Source of the DNA: Bacteroidota bacterium
Lineage (GTDB): Bacteria > Bacteroidota > Ignavibacteria > UBA10030 > UBA8401
Assembly (NCBI GenBank): GCA_030824295.1
Contig: JAVBYA010000266.1
Coordinates: forward strand, 1-5,141
Direction of reading: 5' to 3'
DNA: 5,141 nucleotides
Shown: piece after piece, positions 1-5,141 of the stretch
How the letters are laid out: each line of letters begins with the position of its first letter
Numbering within the stretch: position 1 is the first letter of the stretch
The notes under the pieces: generated by a model
Seen by the model: the letters and a program-made list of their open reading frames with translations, nothing else
Database searches by the model: none
Told to the model about the DNA's origin: nothing
Translations under genes and position numbers: made by a program

Positions 1-990
1 AGAGAGGTTCGCCATGAGGGCGGTGCCGTATTGCTGATACTTCTCTGCGCGCGAGGATTCCTTCAGCTCCGTCTCCACGGCACGGATGGTCCGTTCCGCT
101 TTCTCCGATTCCTTCTGCAGCCAGGTGACGACCGTCTTCTTCTTCTGCAGCGTGGAGGATTCCGATCTGCCGAAGCTGATGAAGCGGGCGATGCCGGTGA
201 AGAGATCGTCGAACTGTTCGCGGCGGCACGGAGCGAGATGCTGCAGCGGGATGAGCGTCATGGAGACCGGCGAGCGTTCATCGAAATAGATGGAAGGAGT
301 GATGTGCTCCGGTGCGAGCAACGTGCGGACCAGTATATGCGCTTCATCCGCTATGCGCCGGGCATCGTGCTCCGTGAATGTTGCGGAAGTGATGCTGCAG
401 CGGAAGAGGATCTCGTCGACGAGCACGGCGCCGAGTTTCGGTGCGGCCTTTTTCAGCGCACGGCGCGGATCGGGAAGTTCGGCGGAAAGGGAGAGCAGCG
501 ACTGGACAAGAATATCCTGCGGTGGTACGATCGCATTCACCGTGACCGGTTCGGGCTGCAGCGGATAGGAACGGCGCAGTCCGACGGTCTCCTTCTTGTT
601 CAGGAATGCATCGCTGATGTTCCCGTCCGAATCGCAGAGAATGACATTGGCAGCAGAAGCATACATCTCGCAGCAGAGGCGGAGTCCGCCGGAGAGCGAG
701 ATGATCACCGCGCGGTCCGACGCGAGCATGTGGACCGATTCGATATGCCGGTCGACGAGCGCGGGGAAGAGATCGACGGTGTTATGCTGCGTTCTGCTCG
801 TTCCGCTCCGTGCGAGCAGGGAGTTCTCCCTCGGTCCGCAGCGGATGGTGATGGTATGCGGTTCCGGGGCGTAGAGGACCACGGAGAGGGTATTCTTCTC
901 CTGCGAGTAGACCTCGGCGATCACCGTGCGGGCGTAGCGTTCGTTCAGCAGCCGGGCGGAGTGGAACAGCGTGAAATAATTGACGAGCAT
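1..990 (-). CDS. rqcH: RqcH/Rqc2-family (NFACT, FbpA-like) ribosome quality control protein, N-terminal part, truncated by window edge
   Basis: The minus strand reads open from an ATG at 988-990 to the window edge (330 codons, no stop), starting MLVNYFTLFHSARLLNERYA. The layout fits the NFACT family: an NFACT-N domain at about residues 1-160, with a DR pair at 92-93 that lines up in position with the Asp-Arg pair needed for tRNA binding in Bacillus subtilis RqcH; the stretch ASAANVIL at 111-118; a helix-hairpin-helix-like segment at about 165-235 (DPRRALKKAAPKLG at 174-187); and a charged coiled-coil segment from about 277. The hallmark EKYQQYGTALMANL (316-329) is the equivalent of the family's 'YxxxGxLLxANL'. 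The C-terminal NFACT-R domain would lie outside the window. Known members bind obstructed 50S subunits and add C-terminal alanine tails to stalled nascent chains. No Shine-Dalgarno site precedes the ATG, but the start fits family N-termini. Older annotations may call it a fibronectin-binding protein. Family assignment is firm; activity is inferred. Confidence 0.85.
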   Translation of the reverse strand, partial: MLVNYFTLFHSARLLNERYARTVIAEVYSQEKNTLSVVLYAPEPHTITIRCGPRENSLLARSGTSRTQHNTVDLFPALVDRHIESVHMLASDRAVIISLSGGLRLCCEMYASAANVILCDSDGNISDAFLNKKETVGLRRSYPLQPEPVTVNAIVPPQDILVQSLLSLSAELPDPRRALKKAAPKLGAVLVDEILFRCSITSATFTEHDARRIADEAHILVRTLLAPEHITPSIYFDERSPVSMTLIPLQHLAPCRREQFDDLFTGIARFISFGRSESSTLQKKKTVVTWLQKESEKAERTIRAVETELKESSRAEKYQQYGTALMANLS

Positions 991-1025
991 GGAGAAAGAT
1001 ACGAAAAGAGGAACGGATATCCTTT

Positions 1026-1060
1026 AAAAAAGGACCGCTCCTGCGTGCGGGCAGGAGCGG
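1026..1060 (-). terminator. Intrinsic (Rho-independent) terminator after pyrG
   Basis: On the minus strand a perfect 10-bp GC-rich stem, CCGCTCCTGC / GCAGGAGCGG, closes a 6-nt loop and is followed by TCC and then six T (1031-1026). The arms are 1051-1060 and 1035-1044. It begins 25 nt past the pyrG stop codon, so it is placed to end the pyrG transcript. The T-run ends only 35 nt before the ATG of the next gene. Confidence 0.9.
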
Positions 1061-1085
1061 AGGGTGAAGAGGCAGCCGGATCAGG

Positions 1086-2708
1086 TTATTTCTTCTTCGA
1101 TTTGCCGTAGGCAACAGCGGCCTTCACGAAATCCCGGAACAACGGATGCGGGTTCAATGCGCGTGATTTCAGCTCCGGATGGAACTGTCCGCCGACGAAC
1201 CAGGGATGGTCCTTCAGCTCCGCGATCTCGACCAGATTGTTGTCCGGACTCGTGCCGCTGAAGATCATGCCGTGCTCGGCGAGGGTCTTGCGGAACTTGT
1301 TGTTCACTTCGTAGCGGTGGCGATGGCGCTCGTAGATGAGCTCTTTCTTGTATGCCGCATATGCTTTCGTCCCTTTCTGCACCGCGCAGGGATACGCGCC
1401 GAGACGCATCGTGCCCCCCATGTTCTTGATGTTCCGCTGGTCCGCCATCATGTCGATCACATTGTATTTGGTCTTCTTGAATTCCGTGCTGTTCGCCCCT
1501 TTCAGTCCGCAGACGTTCCGCGCGAACTCGATGATGGCGCACTGCATGCCCAGACAGATGCCGAAGAAGGGGATCTTGTTCTCGCGGACGTACTGGATCG
1601 CTTTGATCTTCCCTTCGATGCCGCGGATGCCGAAGCCCGGAGCAACGAGCAGACCGCTGACATCACTCAACATCTCCTTCACATTGTTCCCGTCCAGTTC
1701 CTCTGCGCGGATCCATTTCAGGTCCACCGCCACATCGTTCTCCGCGCCGGCATGGATGAACGATTCAGAGATGCTCTTATAGGCGTCCTTCAGTTCGGTG
1801 TATTTCCCGACGAAGCCGATCGTTACGCGGTCCGACGGTTCTTTCACGCGGTGGACGAAGCGGGTCCATTTACGCAGGTCCGCCTTGTTCGCTTTGATGT
1901 TGAGCTTCTCCAGGACGATCTTATCCAGCCCCTCTTTCTCGAAATGGAGCGGCAGTTCGTAGATGGTCTCCACATCGCGTCCTTCGATGACCGCCTCGGT
2001 CTCCACGTTACAGAACAGACCGATCTTTTCGCGGACCTCGCGGGAGAGCCGTTTCTCTGTCCGGCAGATAAGGATATCGGGCTGCATCCCGATCTCCAGC
2101 AGGGTCTTCACGCTGTGTTGGGTCGGTTTGGTCTTGATCTCGCCTGCGGATTTGATGTAGGGGATGAGCGTCACGTGGATGCTCAGGGCGTTCCGTTTGC
2201 CGATGCCGAGGGTGAACTGGCGGATCGCTTCCAGGAACGGGAGTGATTCGATGTCACCGACGGTGCCGCCGACCTCGGTGATGATCACATCGTACTTGCC
2301 GGTGGCGCCGAGCTGACCCATCCGCTTCTTGATCTCGTCCGTGATATGCGGGATCACCTGCACGGTGGCGCCGAGATAGTCGCCGCGGCGTTCCTTGCTG
2401 ATCACTTCATAATAGATCTGGCCGGTGGTGGCGTTGTTCATCTTGGATGTGTTCACATCCAGGAAGCGTTCGTAGTGTCCAAGGTCCAGATCGGTCTCGC
2501 CGCCGTCGTCCGTCACATACACTTCGCCGTGCTGGTACGGGGACATGGTGCCGGGGTCCACGTTCAGGTACGGATCCATTTTCTGGATGGTGACGCGGAG
2601 TCCGCGCGACTTCAGCAGCAGACCGAGCGATGCGGCTGCGATGCCTTTGCCGAGAGAGGAGACGACGCCTCCGGTGACGAAGATATATTTGACGTGTGGG
2701 TTTGCCAT
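1086..2708 (-). CDS. pyrG: CTP synthase (glutamine-hydrolysing)
   Basis: Makes CTP from UTP, ATP and glutamine, the last step of de novo pyrimidine nucleotide synthesis, in the cytoplasm. The protein is complete at 540 residues, a usual family length. The synthetase domain (about 1-270) carries the P-loop-like VTGGVVSSLGKG (11-22), the ETDLDLGHYERF segment (71-82) with D73, and E145 in TEVGGTVGDIES, the presumed Mg ligands. KTKPTQHSVK (192-201) lies at the UTP/CTP-binding interface. The class I glutamine amidotransferase domain (about 295-535) has the nucleophile C385 in GICLGMQ, with H510 and E512 in QFHPE, so the triad is intact. The oxyanion region reads VAPGFGIRG (355-363) rather than the VPGGFG of Escherichia coli; I recall the APGFG form from Bacteroidota/Chlorobiota proteins. 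The start is fixed by the conserved N-terminus (KYIFVTGG). No clear Shine-Dalgarno site is visible upstream. The gene ends in TAA followed by a strong terminator. CTP made here is the co-substrate of KdsB encoded upstream. Confidence 0.98.
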   Translation of the reverse strand: MANPHVKYIFVTGGVVSSLGKGIAAASLGLLLKSRGLRVTIQKMDPYLNVDPGTMSPYQHGEVYVTDDGGETDLDLGHYERFLDVNTSKMNNATTGQIYYEVISKERRGDYLGATVQVIPHITDEIKKRMGQLGATGKYDVIITEVGGTVGDIESLPFLEAIRQFTLGIGKRNALSIHVTLIPYIKSAGEIKTKPTQHSVKTLLEIGMQPDILICRTEKRLSREVREKIGLFCNVETEAVIEGRDVETIYELPLHFEKEGLDKIVLEKLNIKANKADLRKWTRFVHRVKEPSDRVTIGFVGKYTELKDAYKSISESFIHAGAENDVAVDLKWIRAEELDGNNVKEMLSDVSGLLVAPGFGIRGIEGKIKAIQYVRENKIPFFGICLGMQCAIIEFARNVCGLKGANSTEFKKTKYNVIDMMADQRNIKNMGGTMRLGAYPCAVQKGTKAYAAYKKELIYERHRHRYEVNNKFRKTLAEHGMIFSGTSPDNNLVEIAELKDHPWFVGGQFHPELKSRALNPHPLFRDFVKAAVAYGKSKKK

Positions 2709-2835
2709 AATGAATGCCGTTCGAATTGTTATGCCTTCGGAGAACTCCGTTCACCGTAGTTATTTTATGAAAAATTCAATCTTCCTGTACTTACACCGTT
2801 CTATTTTATTTCCGTCGTTCCAAGCCGGATTGTCT

Positions 2836-2875
2836 TCATTACTCCACGACTTCCCGACTCCATTACTCCACGACT
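2836..2875 (-). repeat. Intergenic 8-bp-period tandem repeat (AGTNNTGG-like), five units
   Basis: Read on the minus strand the block splits into AGTCGTGG, AGTAATGG, AGTCGGGA, AGTCGTGG and AGTAATGA, with a decayed sixth unit AGACAATC at 2828-2835. It also appears as a 16-bp exact direct repeat (2837-2852 and 2861-2876) spaced 24 bp, i.e. three units. It starts 8 bp after the transporter stop codon and lies in the 175-bp gap before pyrG. The rest of that gap (2709-2827) is AT-richer and has two TAAAAT words but no well-spaced -35 partner, so I do not call a promoter. The 8-bp period does not preserve a reading frame, so this is not coding repeat. Function unknown. Confidence 0.75.
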
Positions 2876-2883
2876 TTCTCTAA

Positions 2884-4227
2884 CTATTTTTTCACTGTCT
2901 CCAGCTCATCCCACAGTTTCACATCTTTCGTATCCTTCGTGAAGAGCATGCCGATAACGAAGGTCATAAGTGCCACAGTGATGGGATAGATGAGTCCGGC
3001 ATAATTGTTCCCGCTCTGCGCCACGAGAGCAACGCCGATGAGCGGGACGAGTCCGCCGAAAACGCCGTTGCCGATATGATACGGCAGGGACATGGAGGTG
3101 TACCGGATCTTCGTCGGAAAGAGCTCCACCAGATACGCGGCGATCGGTCCGTAGACCATCGTCACAAAGATCACCTGGATGAAGACCAGCGCGCTGAGCA
3201 TGACCGCGTTGGGATTGTTCGGGTCCTGCGCGAAATATTCCATACCCATATAGATGGGGATGTAACTGAGAGCGGCGACGAGGCAGCCGGTCATGATAAT
3301 GCGTTTGCGTCCGTACGTGTCGGACAGGGCGCCGAAGACGATGAAGAACGGCGTGGCAAGCAGCAGCGCCACAGCGACGATGAAATTGGCGGTCATGAAG
3401 TGGATCTTCAGCACCGTCTGCAGATAATAGAGTGCGTAGAACTGTCCGGTGTACCACACAACACCTTGACCGGCCGTGGCGCCGAAGAGGGCAAGCGCCA
3501 TGATCTTCCAGTTCTCCTTGCTTGAGAAGGCGTCCTTTAACGGATTGGTAGAGGTCTTGCCGGCCGCTTTCATGCGGGAGAAGAGCGGTGATTCCTGCAG
3601 ACGCATCCGGATGAAATACGAGAACACGACCAGAACGATGGAGAGGAGGAACGGCAGACGCCAGCCCCATTCGCGGAAACCATCCTCACCGAGCGTAGAG
3701 CGGACAGAGAGGATAACGCCGAGCGAGACGAAGAGTCCGAGCGTGGCGGTGGTCTGGATGAAGCTGGTATAGAACCCCCGTTTCTCATCCGGACAATGCT
3801 CGGCGATGTAGGTCGCTGCGCCGCCGTATTCGCCGCCGAGCGCCAATCCCTGCGTCAGCCGGAGCAGCACGAGCGCTGCAGGGGCCCAGAGTCCGATCGT
3901 TTCGTAGGTCGGCAGCAGACCGATCGCAGTGGTTGCGCCGCCCATGATGAGCAGCGTGACAAGGAATGCGTATTTGCGTCCCACCACATCACCGATACGT
4001 CCGAAGACGATGGCGCCGAACGGACGGACGGCGAACCCGGTGGCGAAGATGGCGAGTGTGGAGAGGAGTCCGGCGGTGGGATTCTCCTTCGGAAAGAAGA
4101 GTCCGGACATGATCGGGGCGAGACTGCCGAAGATATAGAAGTCGTACCACTCGATGAGCGTACCGGCGGAGGAAGCGCCGATGACGTTCCAGATCTTGTA
4201 TTCCTTCAGGAAATCGGTGTTGGCCAT
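2884..4227 (-). CDS. MFS transporter, metabolite:H+ symporter (MHS) type, substrate unknown
   Basis: A complete 447-residue inner-membrane protein with about 12 hydrophobic segments, the size of MHS-family carriers (relatives of KgtP, ShiA and ProP). Family signatures: GTLIEWYDFYIFG in the first helix (22-34); the loop 2-3 motif RPFGAIVFGRIGDVVGRK (68-85); RLTQGLALGGEYGGAA in helix 4 (123-138); GWRLPFLLS (188-196); ESPLF (212-216) before the central loop; the second-half loop motif GALSDTYGRKR (299-309); and ELFPTKIRYTSMSLPYHIGNG (368-388, with the FPTKIRYT core). It ends about 17 residues after the last helix, so it lacks the long C-terminal coiled coil of the osmosensor ProP. A proton-driven uptake role for a small organic acid, osmolyte or similar compound is inferred from family only; the sequence does not show the substrate. 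It starts 16 nt after the kdsB stop with a good ribosome binding site, suggesting co-transcription with kdsB. Stop is TAG; no terminator hairpin follows. Confidence 0.93.
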   Translation of the reverse strand: MANTDFLKEYKIWNVIGASSAGTLIEWYDFYIFGSLAPIMSGLFFPKENPTAGLLSTLAIFATGFAVRPFGAIVFGRIGDVVGRKYAFLVTLLIMGGATTAIGLLPTYETIGLWAPAALVLLRLTQGLALGGEYGGAATYIAEHCPDEKRGFYTSFIQTTATLGLFVSLGVILSVRSTLGEDGFREWGWRLPFLLSIVLVVFSYFIRMRLQESPLFSRMKAAGKTSTNPLKDAFSSKENWKIMALALFGATAGQGVVWYTGQFYALYYLQTVLKIHFMTANFIVAVALLLATPFFIVFGALSDTYGRKRIIMTGCLVAALSYIPIYMGMEYFAQDPNNPNAVMLSALVFIQVIFVTMVYGPIAAYLVELFPTKIRYTSMSLPYHIGNGVFGGLVPLIGVALVAQSGNNYAGLIYPITVALMTFVIGMLFTKDTKDVKLWDELETVKK

Positions 4228-4232
4228 GACAA

Positions 4233-4237
4233 TTCCT
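4233..4237 (-). promoter_or_regulatory. Shine-Dalgarno site of the MFS transporter gene
   Basis: AGGAA on the minus strand, 5 nt before the ATG at 4225-4227 and within the 16-nt gap after the kdsB stop. It is the only clear Shine-Dalgarno match among the four starts in the window and it supports the chosen transporter start and translation from a kdsB-transporter message. Confidence 0.7.
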
Positions 4238-4243
4238 ACGGTG

Positions 4244-4990
4244 TTATCGTGATTGGAGAAGGTGAATGACCTTCAGCAGGTCCTCCGGTGTATCGACCGG
4301 ATGGGATTCATATTCCGTCACTACACATTTGATCGTATGACCATGCTCCAGGATGCGGAGCTGTTCGAGCTTCTCGGCGATCTCCAGCGGCGTCTGCGGC
4401 AGCGTGGTGTACAGCTGCAGGAACGGTGCGCGGTAGACATAGATGCCGAAATGTTTGTAGAACACTGTCCCTTTGAACCACTCCTCGTCCTTATGCGCGT
4501 CACGCACGTAGGGGATCGGCGAGCGGGAGAAATAGAGTGCATAGCCGTTCGCATCCAACGCCACCTTCACCACGTTCGGATTGAACACATCCTGATGCGA
4601 CGAGGTCGGTTTCACCGCGGTCGCAACGACCGCTTTCGGATCGTCGAGCAGTGCGCGGATGGTCTGATCGATCAGCAGCGGATCGATCAGCGGTTCGTCC
4701 CCCTGGATGTTGACGACGATGTCCGCGTGCATCTCTTTCGCTACGAACGCAATGCGGTCGCTTCCGCTCTGGATCTCCTCCGGCGTCATGACGACGGAGC
4801 CGCCGAACGCACGGACGGCAGCAGCGATGCGTTCATCGTCCGTTGCCACGATCACTTCTGTGATCAGCACGGAGCGTTTCGCCTGTTCGACCACATGCTG
4901 CACCATCGGTTTGCCGCAGATATCCGCCAGCGGCTTCGCGGGGAGCCGGGTGGAGGCGTAACGGGAGGGGATGATGGCTATGATGTTCAT
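4244..4990 (-). CDS. kdsB: 3-deoxy-manno-octulosonate cytidylyltransferase (CMP-Kdo synthetase)
   Basis: Activates Kdo with CTP to give CMP-Kdo and pyrophosphate, the donor for adding Kdo to lipid A in the LPS inner core; a soluble cytoplasmic enzyme. The product is complete at 248 residues, the usual family length. It shows the nucleotide-binding start IPSRYASTRLPAKPL (7-21), SGSDRI (75-80; commonly SGTDR), VNIQGDEPLI (93-102) with the metal ligand D98, YFSRSPIPY (153-161), KHFGIYVYR (179-187), LEQLRILEHG (208-217) and VDTPEDL (232-238) whose D233 is the presumed second metal ligand. All expected catalytic positions are present. The start (MNIIAIIPSR) is fixed by the conserved N-terminus. 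Nothing like a Shine-Dalgarno site precedes it; instead an AT-rich repeat array ends 7 nt upstream. The stop is TAA. Its substrate CTP is made by PyrG encoded downstream. Presence of this gene argues for an LPS-bearing outer membrane. Confidence 0.97.
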   Translation of the reverse strand: MNIIAIIPSRYASTRLPAKPLADICGKPMVQHVVEQAKRSVLITEVIVATDDERIAAAVRAFGGSVVMTPEEIQSGSDRIAFVAKEMHADIVVNIQGDEPLIDPLLIDQTIRALLDDPKAVVATAVKPTSSHQDVFNPNVVKVALDANGYALYFSRSPIPYVRDAHKDEEWFKGTVFYKHFGIYVYRAPFLQLYTTLPQTPLEIAEKLEQLRILEHGHTIKCVVTEYESHPVDTPEDLLKVIHLLQSR

Positions 4991-4997
4991 GAAGAAT

Positions 4998-5050
4998 AAT
5001 TACAGATTATCAAATTCCAAATTCCAAATTACAGATTATCAAAATTATCA
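4998..5050 (-). repeat. AT-rich intergenic repeat array, about 7-bp period (TGNAATT-like)
   Basis: On the minus strand the block reads as short words: TGATAATT, TTGATAATC, TGTAATT, TGGAATT, TGGAATT, TGATAATC, TGTAATT. It contains a 17-bp exact direct repeat on the plus strand, AATTACAGATTATCAAA, at 4998-5014 and 5027-5043 (29-bp spacing), flanking two exact AAATTCC heptamers (5012-5025). The array fills most of the 79-bp gap between the gatC stop and the kdsB start and ends 7 nt before the kdsB ATG, so the leader of kdsB is repeat sequence. It is unrelated in sequence to the array at 2836-2875. Function unknown; I see no hairpin terminator here. Confidence 0.75.
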
Positions 5051-5069
5051 AGATTCAGGCGGAAGAGTA

Positions 5070-5141
5070 TCAGCCGATGACTTTCGGGACTTTGAAGTGC
5101 CGGTCGGTGGCTGCGGGAGCATTCTTCAACGCTTCGTCCGT
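5070..5141 (-). CDS. gatC: Aspartyl/glutamyl-tRNA(Asn/Gln) amidotransferase subunit C, C-terminal fragment
   Basis: Only the last 23 codons and the TGA stop are in the window; the gene enters from the right edge. The peptide runs DEALKNAPAATDRHFKVPKV and then IG before the stop, matching the conserved GatC tail (L-x-N-A-P ... F-x-V-P-K-V-I). GatC is the small scaffold subunit of GatCAB, which amidates Glu-tRNA(Gln) and/or Asp-tRNA(Asn). It is the gene immediately upstream of kdsB on the same strand, 79 bp away. The fragment is short, but the motif is specific. Confidence 0.85.
   Translation of the reverse strand, partial: TDEALKNAPAATDRHFKVPKVIG

Noticed and set aside
994..1001. TATCTTTC on the minus strand, 7 of 8 to the Bacteroidota -7 box TAnnTTTG
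   Set aside because: It lies 3 nt from the ATG, leaving almost no leader, and there is no TTTG box 19-21 nt upstream.
1015..1022. GGATATCC palindrome between terminator and rqcH-like start
   Set aside because: An 8-bp palindrome is common by chance and does not extend outward.
31..1110. Plus-strand open frame of 359 codons, and shorter plus-strand frames beneath it
   Set aside because: It is antisense to the RqcH-like gene. Its product is Arg/Glu/Asp/Gly-rich with no family resemblance, and it runs across the terminator and into the pyrG 3' end, while the minus-strand frame has clear NFACT signatures. Long antisense frames are expected in GC-rich coding DNA.
1179..2246. Plus-strand open frame of 355 codons inside pyrG
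   Set aside because: Antisense shadow of a complete, fully motif-supported CTP synthase; no recognisable domain.
2738..2749. Small inverted repeat CGGAG-AA-CTCCG upstream of pyrG
   Set aside because: Five-base arms with a 2-nt centre are too short to call a hairpin or an operator, and there is no second copy.
2801..2863. Possible 20-residue leader peptide upstream of pyrG, starting within the 8-bp repeat (MESGSRGVMKTIRLGTTEIK)
   Set aside because: The ATG arises from the repeat unit AGTAATGG, Shine-Dalgarno-like GGAG is only 2 nt away, and a frame this short is likely by chance. No pyrimidine-rich attenuator structure follows it.
4253..4999. Plus-strand open frame of 248 codons mirroring kdsB
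   Set aside because: Exact antisense shadow of kdsB; the minus-strand frame holds all KdsB motifs.
5040..5047. TAATTTTG on the minus strand, a full match to TAnnTTTG, upstream of kdsB
   Set aside because: It lies within an AT-rich repeat where such words arise by composition, and no TTTG box is found at the right distance upstream.

Overview
The window reads as an ordinary housekeeping stretch from a Gram-negative, LPS-making bacterium. All five recognisable genes lie on the minus strand, so transcription runs from high to low coordinates: gatC (3' end only) > kdsB > MFS transporter > pyrG > terminator > rqcH-like gene (5' part only). Coding DNA is GC-rich (mid-50s % by eye, not counted). 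KdsB implies Kdo-containing lipopolysaccharide. Several details of the CTP synthase (an APGFG oxyanion region instead of PGGFG, and an NMGGTMRLGAY segment), together with weak or absent Shine-Dalgarno sites at three of four visible starts, point to the Bacteroidota/Chlorobiota (FCB) side of the tree. This placement is an inference from recall, not a search.

Layout: 5070-5141 holds the last 23 codons of gatC. The gap 4991-5069 holds an AT-rich, roughly 7-bp-period repeat array that runs to within 7 nt of the kdsB start. 4244-4990 is kdsB. The transporter starts 16 nt after the kdsB stop and has a proper ribosome binding site, so these two look co-transcribed (2884-4227). The 175-bp gap 2709-2883 contains a second repeat array, of 8-bp period and unrelated sequence, and no terminator or convincing promoter that I can see. 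1086-2708 is pyrG. A strong intrinsic terminator (1026-1060) ends the transcript. 1-990 encodes the N-terminal 330 residues of an RqcH/Rqc2 (NFACT, 'FbpA-like') protein, cut by the window edge inside its coiled coil.

Functionally, PyrG makes CTP and KdsB uses CTP to activate Kdo, so a supply-and-use pair sits in one cluster, here separated by a transporter of unknown substrate. GatC belongs to the tRNA-dependent amidotransferase and RqcH to ribosome quality control, both translation functions. I see no mobile element, CRISPR, RNA gene, defence module or evident new system. The most unusual material is the two word-like intergenic repeat arrays and the tight terminator-to-start spacing ahead of the rqcH-like gene.
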